64,000 bases of DNA, taken from the NCBI GenBank assembly GCA_020744425.1, contig JAGMUV010000005.1:434001-498000 (forward strand), read 5' to 3'. Of the stretch, positions 20,369 through 30,824 are shown in pieces. The notes under the pieces are model-generated. The model ran no database searches. It was not told where the DNA came from and saw only the letters and a list, made by a program, of their open reading frames with translations. Source of the stretch: Dactylonectria macrodidyma (Eukaryota > Ascomycota > Sordariomycetes > Hypocreales > Nectriaceae). Each line of letters begins with the position of its first letter. Within the stretch, counting starts at the first letter, position 1. The position numbers and the translations under genes were made by a program.

Positions 20369-21800
20369 TTACGGCATTGATTCCGGCGTGATCACCACTG
20401 TAATTGCTCAAGAACATTTTAGAGAGTATTTCGATCCATTCACCACAAGCATCAAGGGCGCACTGGTTAGCACTTTCAACGCTGGCGCCGTTTTTGGAGT
20501 ATTCTTCTCGCTGGATGGAGCGCTGACGCTCTCGGTCGGAAGAGGACGATTGCGATAGCTGCCATCACTGCTCTGGTCACTGGTATCATTCAAGCCGCTT
20601 TTATCAACAGGTATGCTTATTGCCGGGAGAATCGTGGGTGGCTTTGCCGTCGGCATGATGAACATGACGATCCCCATCTACAACTCTGAGATTGCTCCGC
20701 CCGGGAAACGCGGCATGATTGCAGGTCTGCACGCACAGTTCGTCGATTTTGGCCTTGCAGCTGCGAATGTAAGTGACATCTTATTTTCAAGGGATTTTGC
20801 GAGTTGACTAGATATAGTGGGTTGGGTTTGGCTGCTCCTACGCCTCTGGCCAGTTTCAGTGGCGCTTTCCTCTTGCGTTCCAGTGTCTCCCTGCAATTGT
20901 TGTCCTCATCGGAATCTACATCCTGCCCTATTCACCTCGTTGGCTATTGGAAAAGATTGCGACGACGAGGCACTCGCGGTTATCAAACGACTGCATGGCA
21001 ACATTGGGCATGACGGCAGTTTCTTCCCCGCAGAGACAACCAAATGAGAGAGCAGATTCGGTTTGAGAAAGCCGTCAGTAATGCTGGATGGCGGGAGGTG
21101 TTCAAGACACCTGGCAACCGGAAGAGAGTTTTGCTTGCTGTTTTTGTGCAGGTATTCACGCAATTGAGCGGCATCAACGTCGTCACTTACTTTCAGACAG
21201 ACATGTACAAGAGCCTGGGCATGACTGGTCACATGCCGACACTACTTGCTGGGTATATGCATGTCATCTTAAGTGACTGACTAGATTAATGAGGCTAACA
21301 TGTTCTCAAATAGTATCTATGGCCTTGTAGGCCCGCTTTCCAATATCATTTGTCTCTACTATGTTGACACATGGGGTCGTCGAAAGACGCTATGGATCAC
21401 TGGCCTGATTATGTCCATGGATATGGGCCTCGTCATGGGCTTGTCAGGTGGGTACGGCTCATCAGACAACATGATCGCCAAGAGTTTCACGATTGCGTTA
21501 ATTTTTTGTTTTATTGCCATGTGATGCTTCCTTCACAAACAACACGATACACTTCTCCATTAATAACGGCATCTCTTAACTACTCACTGAGCTACAATTC
21601 GATCCACTACATCTACGTTCTAGAAATTATGACAATGGCTGGGCGAGCCAAGGTAAGTTCTAGATACACCACATGGGATAAAACTAGCTGATAGTGGACA
21701 AAGGCTCTGCCATTTCAGTTGTCTCTAGCGTCCTAATTAACGTCGTCTTCAACCAAGTGTCACCCATTGCGTTTAAAGATGTTGGGTACAAGTACTCCTT
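20369..21800 (+). pseudogene. Sugar-porter MFS transporter, frameshifted and split
   Basis: Translated in pieces, this is a sugar porter: YGIDSGVITTVIAQEHF, then WSADALGRKRTIAIAAI, GMLIAGRIVGGFAVGMMN, APPGKRGMIAGLHAQF, an intron with GTAAGT donor at 20769, WVGFGCSYASG, LPYSPRWLLEK, and VFTQLSGINVVTYFQTDM. At least four frameshifts break it: near 20515 (before WSAD), near 20610 (before GMLIAG), near 20955 (after WLLEK) and near 21045 (before EREQIRF). The first exon is not recognisable, and homology stops near DVGYKY at about 21800 before the last membrane segment. A fitting C-terminal piece lies at 25917-26117 on the same strand. I give no repaired sequence. Confidence 0.85.
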
Positions 21801-21851
21801 GTCTCTTACAGGATCTCGGGTCTACTCCACTGCTAAAATCAGTAACTATGC

Positions 21852-23638
21852 TCAATTATCACAAGTCAGGTAACCCACATCCTCACTGATAGTGCGGTCG
21901 GAGTCGTTGGCGCTGGGCTGCTGCTGTTGCTGAGACTGGGGCTCAGGCTCAGACTCGTCCTCGGCGTCCTCGGCATTCTCGGCATTCTCGGCAATCTCGG
22001 CGTTCTGGGCCTATGCATTATCAGATCGCAGTCGCAGCAGTTCGGCCGCCTGTGAGAGACTTACATCGATCTCAATCCTGGCAGCCTTTACACAGCATGC
22101 GGTGTTAGTCATGTTTCAAAGACTGTATCGAACATGTACGCACTTGAACAAATTGGTGGAGCGCCTGCAGGATCTGTGTATTAGCGTATGCGCTTCAATG
22201 AAACCAGATACCGAGACAAAAAAAAAGAGACAGAACTCACGCCAACTTCAGCATTAAGCCGCTGTTATTTCACAATAGTCAGTACAGTCGATCTCAAGGA
22301 GATGGTTGTGGGTGGGTCATGTACTTACTGCGTTGAGGATGGTCAGGGCCTGGAGTATTAGGTTTGTTAGCATTGAGCCCTGAACTTTTTCGAAGAGCTT
22401 CATTGGCGTCTCTTACCCGCACGACTCGGCCACCTTTCTGCAACGCTCGTTAGCATATACTCTGTCACGGTGTCCCGCTTCTGGGGGTTTCATGACCTAC
22501 CCGGAGCTGCGTTTCTTTTTTCTGAAGTGACCTTCGTAAGTATGCAGTCACTTGATGATGGGATTGGCTTAGGACTTACGGAAATCTGAGCTTCGGCTTT
22601 CTTAAACGATGTTAGTTCTTATCGAGATCAAATTGCGGAAATTTGGAGTGTGACCTACCGAGATCTCCCTGTCCCACCACTGTGGATGTGAACACATGCG
22701 TTAGCAGTCCGCTCCCCGTGAGTTCGGATCGTCAGAGGTGAGAAGCGTGACTTACTTCACCGGAGTAGCGCTGAACATAATAAGGTTAGTATAACGGCTC
22801 CTTGGCGTAGCGAGGGTGTTTTACTTACTTTCACATATGGGCCGCGGGCCCGAGGAGCAGCTTGCGGCGGTGGCTTCAAATATGTGTCAATGGAGTTCCT
22901 GAGCCACGGCTAACCCCTCTCATAGAACTTACAGATGTGGCGGCGGCGGGTGGGCTGGCGGCGGTGGCGGGAGACTTCATCTATATATCAGCACGACTCC
23001 TGGCAACACGATCAGGGCCTCTCCGGGGACTCACGGTGGCCTCGGCGGCAGCATCGGAGGTGGCAGCAACGGGAGCCGCATCAATCGCCACCTATTTCAT
23101 CAAGTCAGTGATTCAGATGATGATCAAAGCGTTCCAGGGACTTACATCGGCCAGCAAGGAGAGAGAGTCCATCTTAGCCTCCCGCCAGTAGGGTTAGCAA
23201 GAGAGGCACTCCTCAATGCCACCACCGAGTCACCTGTTGATATGACTAGGGCGGTGCTGGAGAGACTCACGTCGTGAGATTGTAAGAAACTAAAAGGAAG
23301 AAATGCTATGTCAGTCTTGACTGAGGCGGAAAGTATCTCGGAATGATACTCACAAGTGTCTTGGTTCGACTACAGCAGAAGCCATGATGGCTTGGTCAGT
23401 TTCCTGGCGCCAACATCAAAGTGAGAGACACGTACACGTTGTTGAAGTCTGCATGAAGTTAGTTCTCTCATCATTTGATTTGCACGTTGATGGGGATATC
23501 CAGAGCTTGGTTTCGTACCTTGAGTGCTGGGGCTGGTGGCGATGGCGATGGCGATGGCGATGGCGATGGCGGTGGTGATGAGTGACGAAAAGAATTCAAG
23601 GCCAGAATCTTTGTCGAGACCCGCTTCGTCGCTTCCAT
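21852..23638 (-). CDS. 18-exon gene with eight consecutive 21-nt heptad exons
   Basis: Exons (minus): 23638-23519, 23448-23436, 23369-23354, 23289-23271, 23178-23146, 23091-23035, 22980-22933, 22873-22829, 22770-22756, then 22679-22659, 22600-22580, 22521-22501, 22437-22417, 22349-22329, 22261-22241, 22164-22144, 22085-22065, and 22010-21852. Total 693 nt, 230 residues; introns 54-92 nt with GTAAGT, GTGAGT, GTAGGT or similar donors and mostly CTAAC-like branch points. Residues 1-122 are Ala/Pro/Ser-rich with a PSPSPSPS tract. Exons 10-17 encode one heptad each (WWDREIS, KAEAQIS, KKETQLR, KGGRVVR, ALTILNA, RLNAEVG, ALHQFVQ, AARIEID), then an acidic, Gln-rich tail. An in-frame stop lies just before the ATG. 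No signal peptide or known domain; function unknown, coiled-coil interaction likely. Confidence 0.85.
23539..23571 (-). repeat. Hexanucleotide repeat coding for the Pro-Ser tract
   Basis: About five copies of GCGATG on the plus strand (CATCGC on minus) inside exon 1 of the 21-nt-exon gene, encoding alternating Pro-Ser. Slippage here would add or remove Pro-Ser pairs without a frameshift. Confidence 0.75.
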
Positions 23639-24106
23639 TGCCAGCTATTGCTGATACTCAACAGCAGGTGCGTCGCCCAGCACGCTCCTGCCTTACCCAG
23701 CACGTACCTGCCTCATCCCACTCTCGAAAGACCTCACCTAATGGAATGAACGAATCACGCCTACCTCACTTTAGGTGCCGACAGATTTGCTAATATGCAT
23801 TGATTGGGAAGGACGCACATGAACACTGGAGCTCAACGCTCCAGCGCCAAGAGCCCAAGAGTTGTGTACGGACGGGATGTTTGATGAAGGAATGCACGTG
23901 ACTGGTGATAAAGAGTTGAACATGGTCTATAACGATCGCTATAACCGGAGCTAGAGGCCTTTTTCCATCAGATTGTTGGTTTGAAGTCTGCAGGCCATCA
24001 TGCTGCCCACTCGTTCAACTTTCCTACCATTGCCTGCAATCTGAGAGCCTAGGTGGCAACACTCCCTCCCAGCGGAACCAAGCATCCGCTACTACTGATT
24101 CACCTT
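23639..24106. other. Upstream region of the heptad-exon gene
   Basis: About 470 bp between this minus-strand gene and the 3' end of the 2EXR gene. It should carry the promoter. I see no gene or clear motif. Confidence 0.5.
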
Positions 24107-25249
24107 TCAGCCTGTTCCATCAGTGTCAGGCAACTGGCGTAACACCCTGAAAAAGTATTCTTGGCCCAAGGGCAGACCAGCTGCTTTACGAAACACTCCA
24201 TCCCGTGCCGTCATAAACCACCGATTCGTCATCCACATGAAAGCGAGGACCGGCACATGACTTCTGGTACCCATGTAGCGAAATCCTATAGTTTCGCTAT
24301 CCCAATTGTAGCCATATTTTGTAGGTTGGCCATCCCACATGTAGCTTTCGACGTATTTGTCCTTCCCGTCGATAAAGATGTGATGATTCTCGGGCTCGCA
24401 AAGGACCTCATCGTAATGAGAGAAATATCGCTGGTCTAACCCCCCCGAAACTTTATAGTTGGCCGGTAATCGCCCGCCTCTGTCAATGAGCCACATACGA
24501 GCCCGTCTGGGGATCAAACCCCTCTTCCAGGCCCAGTAAGCCCGCAAAGCCAAGCCTCTGGGCGAACCTTCTCTGACACACTTTAGAAATGGTTCAATCG
24601 TTGTGCCCATTATGCCCTCAACCCAGCTTTCATCAAACTCTAAGGCAAGATTGATATTAGGCGTTTGTGGAAGGTGGAAGAATGGAAGGCGAGAAAGGAG
24701 GACATCCCATCGGAATGAGGCACATTTAGCCATGTCTTCAGGAGCGAAGCGGAAGCACACGATATCGCGAATAGAGATCACCCTGAGGTAGATATGCTGT
24801 CCTTGATGGTGCGCCGTGATCATGTCGCTGTGCTTCGGAGATGGCCGTTTGGGGGCTTTGTCAAGATGCTGGAGGAGAGCCGCGCGGGACTCCTTGCACG
24901 CATTTAGGAGTCCAGCATCCCAGAGGTAGAGGAAACGGTTGGCTTCGGTCCAAGAACATTGGGACGGTTGAGATTGCAGCTGGGAAGGTGTCCACCAATT
25001 TCCATTGAGCGTACGTGCATTCGGCTGGCTGGGCTTTGGGGGATAAGTGCGCAGCATCTGTTGCAGGGAACTCTGTCGACTCCCTTTCTCATCAGTATTA
25101 AAGAGCGAGTAGTAATGGATTCTCGGCGTCTCGTCGGTGCATATGGCCATCTGCCAGATCTTCCAGCGTAGCTCAGCTGGTAACTTATAGAAGGCAAGAA
25201 AATGAATCGGCGCCTCGAGCGCGTCCACTTCGTGGGTGTCAGAGGTCAT
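24107..25249 (-). CDS. 2EXR-family protein of unknown function
   Basis: 380 residues in one exon from the ATG at 25249. The N-terminus has IHFLAFYKLPAELRWKIWQMA, the hallmark of the fungal 2EXR family (hydrophobic-x-LP-x-ELR-x-x-IW). Further family-like parts are LNACKESRAALL in the middle and several Trp/Tyr-rich segments toward the C-terminus. This family is large and expanded in filamentous fungi; its biochemical role is not established. There is no signal peptide and no membrane segment. The gene lies with the heptad-exon gene between the two pieces of the broken sugar transporter. Confidence 0.75.
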   Translation of the reverse strand: MTSDTHEVDALEAPIHFLAFYKLPAELRWKIWQMAICTDETPRIHYYSLFNTDEKGSRQSSLQQMLRTYPPKPSQPNARTLNGNWWTPSQLQSQPSQCSWTEANRFLYLWDAGLLNACKESRAALLQHLDKAPKRPSPKHSDMITAHHQGQHIYLRVISIRDIVCFRFAPEDMAKCASFRWDVLLSRLPFFHLPQTPNINLALEFDESWVEGIMGTTIEPFLKCVREGSPRGLALRAYWAWKRGLIPRRARMWLIDRGGRLPANYKVSGGLDQRYFSHYDEVLCEPENHHIFIDGKDKYVESYMWDGQPTKYGYNWDSETIGFRYMGTRSHVPVLAFMWMTNRWFMTARDGVFRKAAGLPLGQEYFFRVLRQLPDTDGTG

Positions 25250-25916
25250 CTCTTTTTGTTCTTGTTGTTATCTTCTGTCGATGCTGGGTGTGGTATACTC
25301 AGTGTTCGATGTTGGGAAGGGCGAGTGGGCACAGAAGGATCTGTAAAAGTTAGCTGGCGTTGTGTGATGGAGGGAAGAGAATCAGCGCCCAGCTCCTGGG
25401 GCCGACCAGCAAGTAATATATTCATCAAGATTTAAGCTTCCCAGCTCGCATGAGCTAGAAAAGCTTGATCTTAGGCAACTATGAAAGCATTGGGTTTAAA
25501 AAATGCTTAAAATGTGAAGAAAACTGTTTTTTTGACTTCGTGATAGCAGCAACTCGCCCTTGATGGAGCGGACAGCTAACTTAGAAGTAAAAGTTAGCTG
25601 GTCTATTTATTAGAGTCAAACGATTGGCCATGTGACTTAGCAGTCCTTGTTGAATTTTAGGATTTGATAATAGACTTTGAAGTTGGTTGGTCTGCGGTGA
25701 CATCATATCTGTATATCAAGTATGATGAATATGAGGGTGGCTTGGGAAGATGGATCATGGTGACTTGATCCCCTTTTTTGAGAGATGGAGAGAGAACCCG
25801 GATGGCCCTTTTTTTTTTATTTTTTTTTTACTTAGAGACCGGCATGATCCCGAAATATACCTAGAAATTAATATAGCGATTATCCGGTGATGCAGCGAAT
25901 CCGGGCCAAAGGACTC
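25250..25916. other. AT-rich intergenic DNA
   Basis: Promoter side of the 2EXR gene. AT-rich with poly-T runs near 25808-25830. No gene seen. Confidence 0.5.
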
Positions 25917-26117
25917 CGATCAAAATTTAAGTATTTTATATTCGCTTTTCAACTGTACAAACTTGGTGGGTGCCATCGTCGTCTTTTTCATGTTCCCGGA
26001 AACAAAGGCAAGACAATAGAGGAGATTGGAAAGATATTTGGCAACGAAGTCATTGTTGCGGACCTGGATAAGGTCAAAGAGGAGGTGGAGGTGGAGGTGG
26101 AGAAAGCAGCATGCTAG
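25917..26117 (+). pseudogene. C-terminal remnant of a sugar transporter
   Basis: Read across frames, this encodes KYFIFAF, then VGAIVVFFMFPET, then KGKTIEEIGKIFGNEV and a charged Glu/Val-rich tail to a stop at 26115-26117. FPETKGKT..EE is the conserved end of the last membrane helix in sugar porters. Two frameshifts break it, near 25962 and 26005. It starts close to where the pseudogene at 20369-21800 stops, on the same strand, so both may come from one gene. No repaired sequence is given. Confidence 0.75.
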
Positions 26118-27130
<1,013 letters not shown>

Positions 27131-28936
27131 TCACTGGGCAGACTCGGCACAGCTGTCACTTTGAGCAAGCTTTTCGGACTTGTTGTTTCCAACATGAACA
27201 TAGTACGCCTCGTCACGCTCTTTGCGTGTAATGTATCCCGGAGGAGTCCATTTCGCGCTATTCCATGCCTTCAAGTCTGGATGACTGTACATTTGGTCGA
27301 TGTTTTCGAGACTCAAAGTGCGGGTCTCGTAGAGGAAAAACCAAGTGATGAGGGCAGCGATGAAGTTCATGCCAGCAAACACATAGCCAAAAGCGTACGA
27401 GATGCCGTCGTCAGCGAAAGGAGTGAGAAAACTGATGAGGACTATCAAATTGTTAGTACCGAGAATTCAGACCCCATTCGAGAACTTACAGTTTCCAAGC
27501 CAATTGCTCGCAGTTGCAAGAGACGCCTGCTTGGCACGAGTTCGAAGGGGGAAAAGCTCTCCAACAACAACCCACCCGAGGGGACCCCAGCTCATCGCAA
27601 AGGATGCAATGAACAAGCAAGCTGAGACAATCATCACCACACCGACAGCTCGACTCTCCTCCGGATCGATGGCAGTGCCCACTGAAGCAAAGACAACAAG
27701 CCAGATAGTCTGCCATAGAGCGCCGAGAAACAGAGGCCAACGGCGGCCTACCCTTTCTGTCACATAGATTCCGGGGAAAGTCATGGCCACGTTGACCGCA
27801 CCTAGAATGAGCTGGACCATGATGGGGTCGTCGATGCCAGCAGATTGAAAGATGGTTGCCCCGTAGTACTATGAATCGTTAGCGATGTCATTTAAATGAG
27901 AAATGGGGGATCTTACAAAGAAATAATTAACTCCTGTCCACTGCTGCAAGAACTGAACAGCCATTCCGAGTAGGGTGCGGTAGACAAGCTTTGGGATGTT
28001 GTTGTTTGGGATGAGACACTCGGCCCAGGTGCCTTCACCCGCTTTATGTTCTTCATCGATCAATGTCTTCATCTCCTGCATGTCCCTTTCCAGGATGGCG
28101 TTGCTTAAGTCGTGTTTCTTTCCGCGAAGTCGAGCAAAGGAAAGGCGAGCGCCATCCCAGTCATCTTGTCCTGCAAGCCATCTTGGAGATTCGGGAACAA
28201 CCAGAATACCAAGACCAAGGGGGAGAGAGAATGCCATCTCCAAGCCAATGATCACACGCCACGAGGCATCAGAGTCTTGAATCTCTCGGACGCCATAATT
28301 GACGATGTTGGAGATGAGGATGCCTAGACTGATCATAAGCTGGTAGGATGCAACAACGGCGCCCCTAATCTCTCTCGGTGACGTTTCGCTTTGGAATACA
28401 GCAACACCAACGGAGAGACTACCAACGCCGAGTCCAGCAATGATGCGACCTATGGTCATGTGAACCCATGACTCCATGGCTGTGATTTGGATGGTGTTTC
28501 CAATGACGAAAATGACAACGGCAAGCGTCATGCTCTTCCGACGGCCGAGCCAATCCGATGTACTGAATATAATTAGCAACAAACGCAATCAAAGGAACAG
28601 CAGAGGGAAACTTACTATGATGATGACAGAGCGCCGACCAGACATCCCAAACTCATGAGAGAGACTAGGAGCGACTTGATGCTGGATCTCCAGTAAATAG
28701 TACCGTCATCATGTTCCTGGCCAAATCGTTTCATGAAGTCTTCAAAGAGCAGCATCCCTGAGATCTGGCCGGTATCGTAACCGAAGAGAAAACCCCCGAT
28801 GGAGGTGATGACGGCCAATAGCAGCGCCTCTGCGCCACAGTCGGCACCGTTCACCTTGATGGAGCTGTTATGGGTTAACGTTGCAAACACTTTACTCCAG
28901 GAGTAAGAATGAGGAGACTCACTATTTCCCGAGCAT
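27131..28936 (-). CDS. Hexose-type sugar transporter (MFS sugar porter)
   Basis: Five exons: 28936-28923, 28864-28616, 28562-27917, 27868-27490, 27441-27131; 532 residues. The long upstream frame begins only at a GTG; a 14-nt first exon (MLGK plus two bases) with a GTGAGT donor joins to SIKVNGADCGAEALLLAV, a typical start for this family. Motifs: GGFLFGYDTGQISG in helix 1, DWLGRRKSM, GRIIAGLGVG, VPESPRWLAGQ, QQWTGVNYFFYYG, and a C-terminal FLYETRTLSLENIDQMY corresponding to the PETKG region. It should import hexoses or pentoses at the plasma membrane by proton symport. It lies next to swollenin. This copy is intact, unlike the pseudogene upstream. Confidence 0.9.
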
Positions 28937-30824
28937 ATTCGCAGGAGTTAACTCAATAAGAGAGTTTAATTGAGGAGTTTAAGCGAAGATGCAATAGAGT
29001 GAAGAACTTCCCCCTTTGAAGAGGAGACTTGCTCTCTTTAACTGCTCAAAGACACCGCCAAACCAGCGGAGGCAATTGATATTGAATCACAGGCATTATC
29101 GCACAGGTGACCTTTGTTGCGTGTTCATTAGAAACAACGCAGTAGTGTAAGTCCCACAACCGCGGGTCGGAAGCATTGCGGCGATCCAGTATACAGGGAG
29201 CGGCTAAATGGTTAAGTGTAGTTCCTCCTTTTTATCCGCTGTACTCAACGGTCATTGCTAGCCAGCATTTGATTATCCTTGATTCAGGTAATTGTTGATG
29301 GAGCACGCATGGACCTGAAAACGCGAATACTGCCGAGCACACCGAGACGCTGAACCCTGTGCGGAGTGGACCGTTGCTGACGCCGTGGGATGATCTAAAT
29401 AGAATCATGTCATAGTGGATCTTATGCCAGCATCAACACTGGGGCTTCGACACGACAACGCTGAGGGCATGTAGCATTCCGCCTTCCGGCCGGCGCTCTC
29501 CCATAAATTGCCCCGTTTGATTTGGGCCGATTGCGAAAAATGGGGGCGGATTCGGACCGTCTTAAGGAAGACAGCATTGACTACGGCAGTCATCCGGTTG
29601 ATCCGGAGATCGATCGGTGAATATATAGACGCTAAATGCTCCTGTTATTCTTGTTTTGAAAGTTAATGATATGCTTCTGCTTCTAAGCAGAGAACGGATA
29701 GATATCTGAACGAGTGTATGAAGGTAGGGAAGGGGGCAAAGAGTAATAGACGTGGGTGGACAATGGGATGAGCAATCAGCCCCACCTCCTTTGATTGAGA
29801 TGCAGACATAAGGAACCTGTGCAGACATAAAAAAGAGGATTAAATGCATTCGCCCACCCGATTTTCCTTCATCCCATTGAATAGCACACTTGGTGGTGGC
29901 AGTCATACAGATTCTGGGGTTTCTTTTCGCTAATTAATGACAAAAGCACCTCTGGACACATTTGAGTGGTATGATTACTTGTAATTCTGGTTTTAATATT
30001 CAGCCCTGCTTTTAATTTACTCTCGTTGCCGGAGTGACCGTCACCAGAGAGTTGTCAGAGTCCATCTGCGTCGCATCAAGTCGCGGCAAATCGTAGGTCT
30101 ACTATGCACATTGGATAACTGTTCTCTGACGCTCTGCGAATTTGGGAAACAGTCTCCGAACCTTTGATACCATCGGTAGGAGCCGGAAAAAGACGGAAGT
30201 CATAGAGCCTCAAAGTAGCAATAGGCCTTCGATGGCGCTAATAGTTTCAGGGGTATTAGTTCTACTGTTAAGCACAACTACAACTGACAGAGGAGGATCT
30301 CTTATTCATTTAGTTCTACAGCTGCCATGTAGTGGCTCCAGGAGAAACCGGCTCAGCGAAAAAGGCTTATTCAAATCTTAGTGCTAATGGCAATGCAATC
30401 TCTTGAACCCCCTACGATGATCGTCCATCAAGCAAAATAGATTCTCGTTATTTACTCACAAGTCTTCAATCCTCTTCAATTGAAGATACATTCATAAATT
30501 TCACAAGGTGAAACATGATAGGCAGCGAAAGAGATTCCAAGTACAAATGACTCCTACACCTGCGAGCTATCCTAAGGAACAGTGAGCTTAGTAGTTTTCG
30601 TAGATACTCAGCCGCCACATTCCCAACCAATCTGATGAGCAACATGGACAGTCGTCTCGAGGTCGTCAATCCAAGCCCAAAATAGACCAGGATTCTTCAG
30701 AAACATGCGTCTAGCTAACATTGCGCGGTTCTGCTAATTCGGTCTCACGGCCCTAGGGCTTCGGTGTTGTAGTTATGTGAGTGTCTCCTTGCGATAGCAA
30801 ATTGGTAGCCGTACAGTCAATATA
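28937..30824. other. 1.9-kb stretch without a supported gene
   Basis: Between the transporter start and the swollenin 3' end. Only short open frames without motifs or consistent splice partners. It should hold the transporter promoter near 28937-29500. No tRNA or repeat recognised. Confidence 0.5.

Noticed and set aside
22862..23191. Plus-strand 109-codon Ala/Thr-rich frame within the heptad-exon locus
   Set aside because: It covers the antisense of several exons and introns of the minus-strand gene, whose splice signals and phase consistency are far stronger.
21852..25249. Idea that the heptad-exon gene plus the 2EXR gene form a defined transposable cassette
   Set aside because: No inverted repeats, target duplication or integrase was found at the borders, so I report only the split-transporter observation.
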